DNA of 64,000 nt, from positions 310,001 to 374,000 of the forward strand of contig JBEWZL010000184.1 of NCBI GenBank assembly GCA_045837725.1. The letters run 5' to 3'. The notes under the pieces are model-generated. The model saw nothing but the letters and a program-made list of their open reading frames with translations. It was not told the origin of the DNA and ran no database searches. Positions within the stretch are counted from its first letter, which is position 1; every line of letters starts with the position of its first letter. The stretch is from Vermamoeba vermiformis. Taxonomy: Eukaryota > Tubulinea > Echinamoebida. This document shows positions 1-15,763 of this stretch, piece after piece. The position numbers and the translations under genes are program-made.

Positions 1-1596
1 CACTTCGACCTCGATAGAACTTGAAGGCACCCCTGTTAGCAGCTTATTATCGAGCGTTAGAAGCCGTAGCCCAACTGTCGATTACTCCGGCCCTGGATCT
101 TTGACCACTTCATTGGAGGCCAGCGAAAGTAAGAGCAAAAAAGACAAAAAATTCGAGAAAGAAAAGGAAAAGAAGGAAAAGAAGGAGAAAGAGAAAGAAA
201 AGAAAGAGAAAAAAGAAAAGAAGACTTTAGGCCGAACCAGAGCAACGACTTTAAAAATTTCAAAATCCGGAGCTGACGTACAAGATCCGAAGAACTATCG
301 ATCGATTTCATTCGAAGCTTCAGACGTTAAGAAGCACAGTTTGAATCCAAAGTTCAAATTGTCGCGCAAGCACGTCAAGAGTCCTAAACATGAGTTGCCA
401 GTCATTTTGCATTTCCATGGTGGCGGTTTCTTATCGGGTAAAGCATTAATATTATATCCTTAATATAGCTAGATGATATCATATCATCAACGATTAGCAA
501 GTTACAAACCTTGAGATTCGGATGCGATCTTTTTTGTTCGAGCGAGCCTTTGAGCTGAAATTTAGTGTCGTGCAATATTGATTAACATAATATATGTATG
601 ATAATAATGATATTATGCTAATTATGAATTACTCAGGCAATGCTAAGAGCCACGAGACTTACTTGCGAGAATGGGCCAAATCTACTGGTGCATTAATTAT
701 TAGTGTCGATTATACACTAGCTCCTGACGCAAAGTATCCCTATGCTCTCGATGAATGCTACTACGTTTACGAGTGGCTCGTTAGTGGCAAGAATCAGCTC
801 GGCATCTATCCTTCCAAGATCATCCTCGCTGGTGACTCTGCTGGAGGAAATTTTGTCTTGGGAGTCACTTTCAAGGTACGTCTATGAGCGCATAAATTCA
901 CATTCATATTTAAATTCATGAATAAGCAAATTTCCAACTGTTGCGATTAAAGTTTTTACGGCATCCGTTGAAAATCTTTTATGTACCTCGCAATTATTTG
1001 TTATATAGCTATGAAGCTTATCATGCAATGCGTTTAACGCTATATTTCCTTATTAGGCTATTGCAAACAACATTAGAGTACCGGATGCACTTTTGTGCTC
1101 GTACCCAGCTTTGGATCTCCGTCGAATGCCAACGCCTAGCCGTCTGATGTTTATGGAAGACATCTTGGTGCCTCATTATTTCTTAGAAATCTGTTTGAAG
1201 GCTTATTGCGAAGGCACTGGCGATCCGTTCTCAGATCCGCTCTTATCGCCCGTCTTAGCCGACGATGAGTTGCTTTCAAAATTGCCGGATCAGATGTACT
1301 TCTTCTGCGGAGGCTACGACCCATTGCTAGACGATACTGCGCTGTTCACTAAGCGCTTGGATCAAGTGGGTAAAAACTACGAATTCTTCCTACATCCGGG
1401 CTTGCCGCACGGCTTTTTGAACTTTGGCTCGTTCCTGGTCGACGCGCATACAGCTATGATTCAAGAGTGCGACGTCTTAACGAAGATAGTCAAAGGAGAA
1501 GCTGTAACTCGAACGCCCAAGTTGAATCCGTCATCTCCTCTACAACAAAAACGAGGCAAGAGATCTATGTCTGCCATGGGAGATTCGAAGAAATAA
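1..1596 (+). CDS. Hormone-sensitive-lipase-like alpha/beta hydrolase, 5' partial
   Basis: Exons 1-437, 637-875 and 1057-1596 join in frame; the reading frame is open to the left edge, so the N-terminus is missing. All catalytic landmarks of the HSL family are visible: the oxyanion-hole motif HGGGF (about 413-427), the nucleophile elbow GDSAGGN (about 832-852), the acid in GGYDPLLDD and the His in GLPHGF near the C-terminus. The family hydrolyses carboxyl esters, typically acylglycerols or sterol esters in the cytosol or on lipid droplets. The region before the hydrolase core is very rich in Lys and Glu (about 122-225) and probably disordered. The C-terminal tail is basic and Ser-rich. Catalytic class is firm; the substrate is inferred only from family. 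Confidence 0.88.
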
Positions 1597-4276
<2,680 letters not shown>

Positions 4277-4384
4277 ATAAATGTAGACTAGATATAACAC
4301 ATTCAAGTTAAGTGTCTCTAGAATCAAATCGATAAGCAAGATCTGTTTCAAAGGTTTATTTTTTGACACGTGAAAAATATCGAA

Positions 4385-4396
4385 TGACACGTGTCA
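4385..4396. promoter_or_regulatory. TGACACGTGTCA palindrome, intergenic
   Basis: Exact palindrome between the convergent 3' ends of the amine oxidase gene and the secreted-protein gene. A near copy, TGACACGTGA, begins 21 bp upstream at 4364. Confidence 0.5.
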
Positions 4397-4445
4397 TTCA
4401 GAATTGACGACGTTGTACAACACTTTCAACTGTACTGACAAGACT

Positions 4446-6292
4446 CTATTCGCGAGTTGGAAAAAGTTTGTACCAAACTTGAGCAGCTATTTGACAGGCA
4501 AATTCGTACAGCTCGTTAATCTCTTCGAACCGTGATTCAAACCAGTTAGGCACCTCTTTTTTAAAATTCAAATATGCAGTTAATAACATGTTATTAATGT
4601 CTTAGAATTATTACTTACCTTCTAAAGATGCATTAACGAATTGAATTATCTCTGTAGAATTAATTTTCGCGGAAGCAATGTGATTGATTATTTTTCCGTT
4701 GAATTTCGCGACAAAGATCTTCACGTTTTCGTTAGGTAATAGTCGACCTATAATAACTTCTTCATCGTCGTCTAAAATGTTTGTAGGCTTGTATATGAAT
4801 TGAATTGAAGTGTTGTTAAAGTGTTTTTGAACTTGACGAAGTGCAGCACGTTGATCTAATGACAACATTGTACAGTATCTGGTTCGTAAATAAATTCTGA
4901 GAATTGAATCTTGACGATTTCTCTCTAACACATCCATTGGTTCGTAATTCGTTTCGTTCCATTGGAGATCTAATACTGCCGGTTTTTCTATTCCATATTG
5001 CTCCAATTCGCTTACTATATCTTTCTCGCCAAAATCGCCGTAACGATTCAAAAGTTTGAAATTTTTCTTTTGACTGCAATCTTGTCGCTCTTTATAGCCA
5101 TGTGGGAAGAATACTATGAAGTTTCTAGCATAGGAGTTAAATAAGATATTCCCATAATGCGTATTTAAAAACTAGTGGCATGTGGTGCGGAATGAAAGCA
5201 CGAACAAAAACCACTTGATCCGGATCGTAAACTTGCGACAGGAAATTTACGAGCTAAAAAGAGCATTAGAATTTCGAATAGGACGTCTATATATTGCATA
5301 CTTCTATACTCGCTGCGCTATACATTTCAGCTCCGTTATACAAATGGAGGAAGAACGGTTTATCTTTCGGTACGACGGAGTTTAATTTTTCTCCAAATTT
5401 GAGATTGACGACGTTTCCGGTGACTAAAGCAATTATATTACTATTTATGATATCCTATATAATATAACTTACGTATTTCTTCATGATTAATGTAGCTCTC
5501 GATCAAGCGTAGCGAAATTGCTGAAGAAATGTTTTCTGGGAATTTGTACTCCATGCCAGAGATCATTTTGATCTTTACAATATAGGAAGGAGATTCTTTT
5601 ACTATAATATCGGCTTTATCTCCAAATTTGGCTTTGACTTCCTCAATCCACGCAGGATCCGAACTGGAGTTCAAAGTGATTACGAGCCGACCTTTAGGAT
5701 CAAACTCCTTGTTCTTAAATAAGCTAGCATTATAATTGTATATCTCGGGAAGCAGATTTGACAGAATATTGTTCGCATCCACTCCACGAAAGCTACGAGC
5801 CAAAAATTAGACGATGAAGAATTACTTGGGGCCGTACCATTTCGGGAAATTATTAGCTTGTTTATAAAAGCATGTAATGGTAGATGCATCTGTAGGCAAG
5901 TTGTAATAAGAGGAATCTAAGGGGATCTGCTGGCGACGATTTTCGACTTTCAAGATTGGTACGTCGTCAATTAGCAAATTGGTTAGCTCCATTAGAATAT
6001 ACTTAATAAAAATGTTAGCGTCATCTAATTAAGCGAACTATACCTGCGCCTGGGAAAGATCTTCCAGCGGACAATCGTTTTCTAATTTAAAATTAATATT
6101 TCAAAATTAATGAAATGGGTAAAAGTAATACGTACGAAAAATTGCAGAGCACGTATATTGGACTACCATTGGCTTGAAGTCACGCAGCTGTATTAGAGCG
6201 TCGAATTTTGGATCGCAATCATCGATAATGCTGAACGCAAGGGAGAGGGAGCTAATTGCTAGAATTAGCGATAATATATAGACTACTCTCAT
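4446..6292 (-). CDS. Secreted or ER-lumenal protein, unrecognised
   Basis: Start at 6292 gives a clear signal peptide (MRVVYILSLILAISSLSLAFS). Supported exons are 6136-6292, 6044-6081, 5838-6001, 5473-5792, an exon starting near 5422, then 4619-~5110 and 4446-4555. The border between about 5110 and 5330 is uncertain, because I found only weak donors there. The product is roughly 450-480 residues with scattered Cys and several short alpha/beta blocks, such as LVITLNSSSDPAWIEEVKAK and IQFIYKPTNILDDDEEVII. These loosely recall redox-inactive thioredoxin-fold repeats of the PDI kind, but no CxxC active site is visible, so I do not assign a function. The last exon uses an AAG acceptor. Confidence 0.6.
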
Positions 6293-6750
6293 GGTCGTGC
6301 AATATAATGGTAAAAATTATGATTTTTGCTAGCTTTTTGTTGATATTTTTTTGCTGAGTCATCAAAACCGACACGTGTCACTCAAACTCGAATTTGCATC
6401 GCACCATTAGACGCTCCAGGCATGAATTTGAGTCCCGTCGTACGGGACTTCTCTCGACTTGATTTGATCATGACTGGTGACCAATCAGTAAGTATTTATT
6501 CGTGATCGCGGAGTGCCAGTTCGTACTGCTCGTAATCGTACAGCGTTTTCGCTTATTCATTTGCTTGAAGAGATTTATACTCTCAACTTTACGTATAGAA
6601 CTTAGTTTATATTTATATTTGTGCTAACAATAGCAAGATAAATCGCGATGTTCAAATTAGATTTTTTGTAGTCAGGCTATTTACATTTATTCCGTTGCTT
6701 ATAAATACTTGATATTTTACATAGGTTAGCTTTTTTGTCTTTTGACTATA
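6293..6750. other. Intergenic region with one E-box palindrome
   Basis: This is the upstream region of the secreted-protein gene on the minus strand and the 3' flank of the receptor kinase gene. It contains GACACGTGTCA at 6370-6380. No gene or RNA is seen. Confidence 0.6.
6370..6380. promoter_or_regulatory. GACACGTGTCA palindrome upstream of the secreted-protein gene
   Basis: Eleven of the twelve bases of the recurrent palindrome, about 80 bp upstream of the predicted start codon at 6292. It is the only copy at a promoter-like position. Confidence 0.5.
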
Positions 6751-9700
6751 TTACTTAATAGTCACTGTTTTGTATTCGTCCAATTCGGCTAAGATTACGG
6801 ACATCGAGGGTCGATCTTCTGGATTGAATTCCCAACACTGGTTCATTATTTTTCTGAAGACCTCTGGACAGTCGTCAGGTATCGGCAAGGTCAATCCTTC
6901 TCTATAATCGAGATATTATTAGTCTTCAATCGTCGAAAAATTTTTCATGCTGGATGTGGGTCCGAACAAAACATACCTAATCTTAATTGCCAAGTCAATC
7001 AATTGTGTTCCAGCAAATGGATCTTTCTTAGCTACTATTTCCCTATAATACATCCATTAATAATCTGCGATAAAAGCAAGGGTAACGTTCGTTCATTTGA
7101 CACGTGTCACTTCGCGTGTCATTCTTAACGCTATTTAACTTACCATAATAAGACTCCAAATGCCCAAACATCGGTTTTATCTGAATATAGTTGAGATCGT
7201 AAGGACTCAGGTGCCTAAATATAACATCAGGATTAGTATATAATGCACAAATCATTGCCGAAACTACGCGGATCTAAACTTACCATCCATGCAATTGGAC
7301 CAATATTCGACGTTGTAATTCCCGCTTTATTTTCACCGATTGCTCGTGCCATGCCAAAATCCTATATTAACACGTGCTTATTAGTTTGCCGATACTCGAA
7401 TTATATCTGATCGGTGTAAACTTACCGAAACTTTTGGGACTCCAGAATCGCTCATCTAAAGAAATAATATGCTCGCGTTAGTATTCGTAAACTTAATATT
7501 AATAAATTGGCAATCGATTATTTTTCGGTCAGATCCAAAAATAGTAACTCACCAAGATATTTCGGGCAGCAATATCTCTGTGCACAATATTCAGCGAATG
7601 AAGCATTTCTAGGCCAGATGCGATTCCGTGGACGAGGTTAATAAGACGCGCGTTTGAAAATGCAGGGTTGTTCGGGTCATTTTTGAGCATCTGATAGAGA
7701 TTTCCGCCGCCTTGGAACTCCATGACCAAATTAAACTTTTCTCCCTCACGATAATATCCAAAAATGGGAAGAATGTTTGGATGGGGTCGCACGGAACTAC
7801 ATTAAAAGGTGGTTAGTATTATTGCTTCTCATTTAAAGCAACCGAATTTTCTCGATCCAGCAATCGCAACAAAAATCTGTTCAACTTTTGCACTAAACCG
7901 AGTAAATATTATAATAATACTCACGTCATTAACAGAGCTTCTTTTTTCAACTCTTCGAAAGCTTGATCTGAATCGATGTTGGTGGATTTGATCGCCACTA
8001 CGGTGTACTTCCATCGTCCTTTATAAATGACACCAAATGCTCCTCCGCCAAGTTTCTCGGAAATAGTGATTTCTCGAGGATTAATCTCCCATCTATTGTT
8101 CGGGTTGTAAACGCCATTAAGATCTATGCCGGTTCCTGATGAGCTTTTGGATGTCGAATGGTGGGACTTATCGGCAGAGTTTGGAGAATTGATGGCCACT
8201 AGAAATGAATCTAGAGTGAATATACGTTGAGTTGACACATAAAAACGGTTGTAGATTTGAGTCTATAATTTAAAAATTTCGAGCGCCAAAAGTTTTCCCG
8301 GATTTGTACGAGGTTATACGAATAAATTTAAAAAAACCATTAAATATCCATAGACCACGACTTACTATAGTGAGATTCATCCGCAGTAACATTAACGCTA
8401 AGTCTTCTCGGCAAAGCTGGGGACAGGTTGACCGAATCTCGCTTTTTCTTCCTCTTCCGTCTATCGCGTTGAATAAAGAAGATGGCCAGGAAAATACCAG
8501 AACCGACGACTAATGCGACCAATATGACGATTAGCGCTATAGTCCAGCCGGGCAGATCTCCGGATTGTTGTTGAGGTGAACTATTAGACGGAGGAGTGAC
8601 AGCAGCTGAAAATTAAACGTTAGCCAGGTTTAATTTAAGTATTCAAGGGACGTAGGCACGAAGCGAAAGGGTTTAAACGCTAAAGATTGAAATTACTATT
8701 TTTGAGGAATTCACAAGAAATTTCCGCATCAGATCTAAATTAACCTCCGAAGACGTTAGGCGGTTAGTAAATTAACTAAATTTTAGCGAAGAAATTTTGC
8801 TTCTATTGTCCCTTAAATACCTTGAGGATTTAAAGGCGAAGGGTCAGTACCAGGGGTTGCTGAAGTCGGCGCTGAAGGATCCGTTGGTACTGGCGCCGGC
8901 CCCGGGTCTGGAAAGTCTATAGACGTATTGATGGTCGAAGATTGAAGGAACAATGTAGATCCAGCGAGCCAATACGCAATAAAAGTCTGTTTGTTCACCG
9001 TTGAGGATACTGCAGTTACGTTGTTGGTTCCGCCGGTCAGAGGATCCCACGGGAATATGTTTCCTACTTGCTGAATCTGTCCACTGGAGAACTGCACGAT
9101 TTGAGCCAAACCAGTTTGATCGTAGTACACTTGAAAAAATCCAAAAAGTTAGTATTGCGGATCGACCAGATCGAGCGAAGAAATCCCAACACGTACCTGC
9201 AAGATCGTTTGCTAATGGTGCGATATCCAATACAGTCCCCAAGTAGCTACTATCGTAGGTATAGTTGGCCAAGTACGTGAGATCACTGGAGTTGTAGACC
9301 ACCAAATTGACGAAGAGTGACGGTGCATTGGCAACTCGGTAGTACGTCAACAAATGTGTCTGCAAATGTACCAAGTTCGGTAATGACACGGTGCCTACTT
9401 GTGGATTAGGCTGCACGATCACATCTTGCTTGTTGGTCCCGGCCTGTGTGTATTGCGATACGGTGAAAGCTTGCGGATCCAGATTCATCAGCAGAAAGCC
9501 AGTCTTATATATGACTACGTCAAAATCGATTGAAGTTGAGACCAGTTCCGTAGCTGCGTTAATGATCACCAACGACGAGCTGTAGCGTTTATAATAGAGC
9601 GAGCTACTTCGGTAGAAGAAGATTCCAATAGAGTTGTCGCTGTAAACGAGCATGTCTAATAAGCCACTGGAGGTGGATAAGTTGGTCGTAATGTCTTGTT

Positions 9701-11622
9701 GTATAAGTTCTGATGTGTTGCCGTTGATCACTGCCAAATAAAGTGCAGATCCGTTGATCGGGATCTGCGCTACCCAATCTCCGTTTGACATAGACTTGAT
9801 AAGTAAGTAGCTAATACTACTGGTAACATTAGCTAATGTGTAGTTCGTCTCGAGCTCGTTCGTCAATGCGTTCACCAAAACGAAATCCACCGTGTTTGCT
9901 TGCGTCTTAACTATGCAGGCAAAATAGTCGCGAGCAATGTTATTATTGACTGAACATGAAACTAGGTTCGTATTGTTCGTAATGAACGTCGTTTCACCAG
10001 TGCCAATTCGACCTTGGTTAGGTTCTGATCACAAAAAAATTAAAATAATTTTCCTATCATGGCGTATCCTCGTATGAGCATACAATTAATTGTTTGATCG
10101 AAAATAAAATTTTAACTTACGAGCTTGACAATCTGCAGTGGCGGGAACCGTGGATGTAAATCCAAGTGAGCAGACGCAGTTTACGCAACGAAAACCCCCA
10201 TCGCACTGCTCCGTCTGATTGAACACCAAACCGTCACCACAATAATAATTGCGTAAGACGATTCCTGTGTACTCTGCGTAATACAAAATTAAAAATTAGT
10301 TATCGTGTGTGAACAGCTCGGAACATTGCACTAAAATGAGTCATTCTTCGTGAAATTACTTCTTATGGTTCAAATTTTAATAAATGCAATGTTTGACTTA
10401 CGAGACAGAGAGGGATCCCAATAAGACACGAAGGAATACGGACTTGAAAACGCAGGCGTCATTGTTGTATAGCGAGGGTCCACAACGTTGGTTAAATTGT
10501 TCAGAATGGCGAATTGCGTTGGTGAAGGCGTCAAGGTGCTCGGATCGTACGTCACCAACGAGAGCAGATTTAGATTCTGGTACAGGTAGGTAACCGAAAG
10601 CAGGCCGGGTGCTACTGCTCCAGCTTGTATACTCGTGCTGAAGCCGAAGGTTTGAGTACTGTTCTGCGTGAAGTCTCGCGAGTCGGTTCCGGTTGTTTTG
10701 AAGAGGGTGGGCTTCAGATCTGACTGTTGGCCAAAAATAACAACAGATCGTTCTGGATTCGCAAGAACCATGGCTTGAATGGACGCTACTCCCGGTATGC
10801 CTATTTGAAAAGGCGAAATGGAAGGACCGCCATCGGTAAACACGGCACAAAACGCGTTGGCGCTCGCATCCGATGCATCACGCCAGCATCCAAAGGCCTG
10901 GTAGGGCGGGATCAGGTAGGCTGCCAAGGTGAGTGTTGTTCCCGCTCCAACTACATAATCGTAGGCATTGCCGAACACTGTCGTCGCCACCTCTCCGTCG
11001 TCCCATCTTTTAAAGAGTATCTGGCTATCTGTGGCAAGAAGTACGTGGCACGCGTTGTTTCCACCTCTGATCGTGAACTCGGTGTAATTTGCTGGAATAT
11101 CTGGCGCGTAATCAAATTTTACCGTCAATGCTTCGACGTCAAAGTGTTGAATACGAAAATTATTTGTTTCTATCCATCCAAAGCACGCTGTTGTTCCTCC
11201 GGTTGTTGTTGACACTCGGATGACAGGATTCGCGTCAGTGGATAGCTGCACGGTTGTAATAACGTTTGTTGTTATATTCATAATAATTGCTAATGCAGTT
11301 CTATTTTGTAATACTGCACCACAAGTTATTGTAGAAAGTCCGAGTGAACATCTGAAATCTAAAACTGTTGGATCTTTCAATAATGGTATTGTCGCACGTA
11401 TACTTGGTTGTTGGCCTCTTAGCACTGTAATATTGAAGTTAATAAATTTAAAAAAACGCACAAACGTTTATTTAATGCAAAATATTGCTTTTAGAATTTG
11501 GATTGCGAGAAAAATCTTGATTACACTCGCATAAACAGCAGTATTTTACACTCCCGTCTGATTAAAATATTACCTTGAATGCAACACAATAATAATAGCG
11601 CGAGAAACAAGCGCTCTTTCAT
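6751..11622 (-). CDS. Receptor-like TKL/tyrosine-kinase-like transmembrane kinase
   Basis: Thirteen exons join in frame: 11574-11622, 10402-11424, 10121-10273, 9197-10024, 8821-9129, 8366-8605, 7925-8198, 7553-7796, 7426-7455, 7284-7361, 7144-7214, 6977-7042 and 6751-6901, giving 1171 residues. There is a signal peptide (MKERLFLALLLLCCIQ), a large beta-rich ectodomain interrupted by a Cys-rich stalk (CGDGLVFNQTEQCDGG), a Pro-rich juxtamembrane segment and one membrane helix (IALIVILVALVVGSGIFLAI) with a basic stop-transfer. The kinase has the Gly loop LGGGAFGVIYKG, VAIK, HRDIAARNIL, DFGMAR and APESL. All catalytic residues are present, so it should be active. The AARN catalytic loop is of tyrosine-kinase-like type. 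The DFG loop is split across a 30-nt micro-exon (7426-7455). The ligand is unknown. Confidence 0.92.
7098..7109. promoter_or_regulatory. TGACACGTGTCA palindrome, intronic
   Basis: Exact palindrome in the intron between the last-but-two and last-but-one kinase exons. It is followed by a further GTGTCA half-site seven bases on. Confidence 0.5.
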
Positions 11623-12228
11623 CCTGGGCAAAATATTGACAGATGAAGTAAGCATTACAAGCGAAAGTTAGGCATTTCAACAACAAGTTGTTGCCTCGGG
11701 GTTTACTGATGTTCAGTTGAAAGTTACTGGGAGACTGAACCTCACGCTCGACACAAAAAACAACGGTGTCAAAAATCATCCGTTTGGAAATGCTTGAAAA
11801 CTAGCCGAAATTAGGAACATGTTCTTTATGAATAATGCCTCTAGCGGAGTGTGGAACCACCTCATTTCACTATAGCGCGAAAGGAGAATCTTCACCTCGC
11901 TAAGTCGGCAGAAGCCGTTCGAACCGAAACTTGGCCGATCTGAGTGAGCGATCGTTCTAACAATTAAGTATGATTCTAAATGATAGGTAGATCATTTATT
12001 GGCAGAATCAAGTAATTTTTCACTAAATTTATCTTTTTGTCTTTTGGATCCGATCTAATTTTACAACTTTGATGAAGGAGTATCTCCGAATATACAAATT
12101 AAATAAAGTACTGAGTGAAAAGTTATACATTCTGTATTACTTTGTATTTGAATGCAATAGAGTGGAGAGAGCGCAAGGCTGCGTGACTGACACGTGGCCG
12201 ATAAACGAGTTTGTCAAGCTTATATTTT
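11623..12228. other. Intergenic region, no gene seen
   Basis: Upstream of the receptor kinase and downstream of the transporter gene. It contains TGACACGTGG near 12188, a partial match to the recurrent palindrome. A GC-richer stretch at about 11830-11960 has no tRNA fold or protein motif that I can support. Confidence 0.6.
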
Positions 12229-13994
12229 TTAAATTCGACTATTTACAATATCTTGAGGTCCCTTAGGAGCCTTATTGGAAGTAATGCCATCTTCTAACTC
12301 AATCACTTGATCATCATTCGTTTCGATCGGATAATGCTTCTCTACGCCAACGCCGTTCGATTCTCCAGCAGTGCCATTAGCATCGCCATTTACTTCATTG
12401 CTTTTATTCTTATTAATCTCTTCCATTGCTTTCTTTAAGGCATCGGCCTGGTCAAATCCGATTAGAATCATCTATTTTGAGACTTTACCTGGCCTGATAT
12501 CGAAGTATAAACACGATACTTACCTTTCCGTCTCTATACTTTTGATAACAAATTGCAAATAAGCCAGCGAGAATCAAAATGACGCCAATGCCATCACGCC
12601 ATGTAAGTACTTCGCCAAAAACTAGCCACGTTAAGAACGCGGCGACAACCGGCTATGATAACTCTCGTTAATATATGCTGTATAATACTATTCTAGCTAT
12701 GCAGTTGACGTACCTGAAGCGTACTTGATGCCGCAACGATTGACACGTCTGTGTTTTTCGTCGCAAATGCTGTCAAAATGTATGCGACGATTGATTGGAA
12801 TATTACGGTATACGCCTGCGCATATTATTAATACTTGCGTATGAGAATAATATACTGTTTGCTATTAATGCACAAACTTACGATCGGCCAAACGGATTTC
12901 ATCGACATACTCATTTCGCCTCCAGCAGCAGAGTAGATTACAAAAGTGACGATCATGAACGTTGCTCCGAATATATATGCCATAGACACGATAAATATAG
13001 GTGCATACCTTCGTAAAACACAAACAATATGAGATCGAAATCTCCAAAAAGTGTTCATCCAATGCTTACCTTGCGAACATAGGTTTCGCCCAAAGTAAGT
13101 ATAGCGCATTACCTATTGATTGCACGAGTAAGAATGCTAGACCGAGAGTCCTGTTGCTCGTAAAGGAGATCTTTTCAATTTCTACCATGATCAGCGTACC
13201 AACAACAGCTAGTAAGACTCCTGCGATCTTTCTAGTGTATAAATAAAGGTTTTTATCGAAATATAGGCTATTCTTACCTTTAACACTGATGGAGGCTCTT
13301 TTCTAGTCACGATCGCCAAAAATGTAGTCAAGATCGGGTTGATCGGCTACCAATTAAGTTAGTACCATCATAATAATTAAGTTTCCATATATAAAAAGAT
13401 TTGCTACGCTTAAACTAAGCTTTAGTTAGAATTTGTACCTGCATAATAGCCGATAATAATGGGCCGGCATATGCTAAGCCCATAGTGAACATGAATTGAT
13501 TGCCATATACTCCAGTAAAACCAAGCGCGGCAAACCAGTATATATCTTTCTTCTCTTGAATTTTCTGACCTAAATTTCGAAGATCAAAAGTTAGATCTGT
13601 CTGAGGAAATGTTCGTCATTGCATTTTGCAAAATGTGACTTACGCGCAATAGTTAACATTAAAATGACCATTATAATCATTGAGAATGAAGATCTAAGCG
13701 TTGCAAAAATGACTGGAGGAATTGCGTTAACTCCAATTTTGCCAATTACAGCAGCTCTAAGCTTTTAATTAATACAAGCCGATATAATTGCTATATTTAA
13801 TTTTATTAATATTCTATTGGTATTTTATTTTAAAAATTCGAGATCTGATCGTAGTAACGTTGCTAAAAGGCGTCCACATACCCTCCAAATATTGTTTGTG
13901 CCAAAGCTAAAAAGCTATATGTAATAACTGAAGCTCGTGTGCCTGTTCCAATGGTCTGGGTGGCCCAACGGTCGAACTTCGTTTCTTCCCGCAT
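12229..13994 (-). CDS. EamA/DMT-superfamily transporter
   Basis: Nine exons (13882-13994, 13644-13756, 13439-13569, 13346-13278, 13070-13227, 12882-13008, 12714-12815, 12524-12652, 12229-12447) give 386 residues. Hydrophobic segments number about ten in two half-repeats. Typical EamA segments are GLAYAGPLLSAIMQPINPIL and, near the end of the second half, STLQPVVAAFLTWLVFGEVL, which correspond to the conserved helices of the drug/metabolite exporter fold seen in plant WAT1-like proteins. The tail after the last helix (GLFAICYQKYRDGK) is a hydrophilic cytosolic region rich in Asn and Glu. The substrate cannot be read from sequence. The fifth exon uses an AAAG acceptor. Confidence 0.85.
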
Positions 13995-14173
13995 CTCTCT
14001 TTGTTTTGCTTCAACCGCTCCGCTTACATGTGGTACCGTTTAATTATGGACTAATAAAAAATAAGATTTGTTGTAACGGGTCCCGTGGTGAGTCATGCGA
14101 TTTCGACTTTTCTGGCCACAGTGCACGCGACTTGATTTTTTTGCCCGTCAAATCAATAACACGCAGCGCAACA

Positions 14174-15638
14174 ATGTTTGCACGCGTGTCGAGGAGTTTA
14201 TGCAGTAATTTGTTAAAAAGGAAGGATGCTAAGATAAGCAAACGATTTTTAACGTTGAAATCGGACCAGATCAGGAACAAGGTAAGTCCACGCCCCTAAA
14301 ATTTAGAATAATTATGTCAATATTGTAATAGCCTTACATATGATATTTATGATGTTATCCGCCGCTTCCCCCCCATTTTAAAATTTTTAATGAACTCAAT
14401 TTTGTTTTCGAAGCGGATCGTGTCTGGTATGCAACCTACAGGCGATGTTCACTTAGGAAATTATCTTGGTGCCATTGTTAATTGGGTGGAGCTTCAAAAT
14501 AATCGTCCAGGAAACGTTCTGTTCACGATCGTAGATCTGCACTCGTTGACAGTCGAGCCAGATGCCGAGTCACTAACAAAAGCTACATGGGACGTTGCTG
14601 CTGCTCTATTAGCATCTGGTATCGACCCTTCAAAGAGCACTTTATTTTTACAATCACGAGTAAGTCCGGCCATATTTTTTCAATTTTCCAACCACGGGAT
14701 CCACCCGCCCATCAAAGCGGACAAACAATTGATTTTTTGTGTTGTGAACCACCAAAGTAATAACATTGGGACTTACTTTCATGAAATAGGTTCCCGAACA
14801 TTCTGAACTTCAGTGGCTGCTCAACTGCATGACGCCAATGGGTCGCTTAACAACGATGATTCAGTACAAAGAAAAAATCAAACAGCGCGGCGAAGCATTT
14901 GCTGGTATATTGAACTACCCAGTATTGATGGCTGCCGATGTTTTATTATACAAGTAAGATCTATACATCGAGCTCTGACCACGCCTGTTACACGGGATCT
15001 GATCTCAATTTATCAGGGGCGAACAAGTGCCTGTAGGCGAGGATCAGTCGCAACATTTAGAGCTCATGCGATTTTTAGCGGAGAAATTCAACGGAAAATA
15101 TAAGAAAGACTTTTTCCCTGTTCCTGAAACATTATTTAGTAAGCAGAGATCTAGAGCAAGAGTTCCGTATGACTAACGGTTAATAATAGCACCTACTAAG
15201 AGAGTTATGAGCCTCAAGGATGGTACGAAGAAAATGAGCAAGTCAGACCGATCAGAATATAGCAAGTTGTTATTGACGGATTCAGCCGACATGATCCAAG
15301 AGAAACTTTTGCGCGCCAAAACAGACTCTATTATGGGCGTTACATATGATGCTACTAATAGACCTGAGGTCGCGAACTTACTTACCATATTCTCGGTGCT
15401 CTCTGGAAGATCTATCGAAGAGATCTGCCAGCAGTTCGCAGACAAAGACATGCTCGTATTTAAAAAGGCCTTATTAGACGTTTTAGTGGAAAAAATTGTT
15501 CCAATTGGCAAGAAAATAGAAGAATATCAAAAGGATAAGCCCTACATGCTCAAAGTACTTTCCGAAGGATCCGACAAAGCCAGGGATATTGCCTCACAAA
15601 CCTTGAGGGAGGTTAAGACCCTAATGGGCCTCGTTTAA
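14174..15638 (+). CDS. WARS2: Tryptophanyl-tRNA synthetase, mitochondrial type
   Basis: Five exons (14174-14281, 14414-14659, 14790-14953, 15017-15138, 15190-15638) give 362 residues. The class I signatures are both present: HLGN within [16 protein letters not shown] and KMSKS within [31 protein letters not shown] is characteristic of bacterial/mitochondrial TrpRS. The enzyme charges tRNA-Trp with tryptophan. The first exon encodes a basic, Ser/Arg-rich amphipathic N-terminus ([17 protein letters not shown]) that looks like a mitochondrial presequence. This start was chosen because it supplies that presequence and gives the family's usual length. The gene is divergent from the transporter with 179 bp between starts. 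Confidence 0.94.
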
Positions 15639-15763
15639 TAAACCTTTTTCGTTCAGCAGATCCGCATCTGCCCGTTACAACGAGATACCGACGAGATTGC
15701 TGTCAATTCGTCGAAAAAAAGTTGACGGCTATTTTACAATTCAAAATCAGCCCGAACTACAAG

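Noticed and set aside
122-225. Lys/Glu-rich simple repeat at the left edge
   Set aside because: It is coding sequence of the lipase N-terminal region, not an independent repeat element.
10727-11212. 161-codon open frame on the plus strand
   Set aside because: Shadow of the receptor kinase ectodomain exon; no start context or splice signals of its own.
11880-11960. Possible B-box-like GGTTCGAA on the minus strand
   Set aside because: No D-arm, acceptor stem or anticodon stem can be formed around it.
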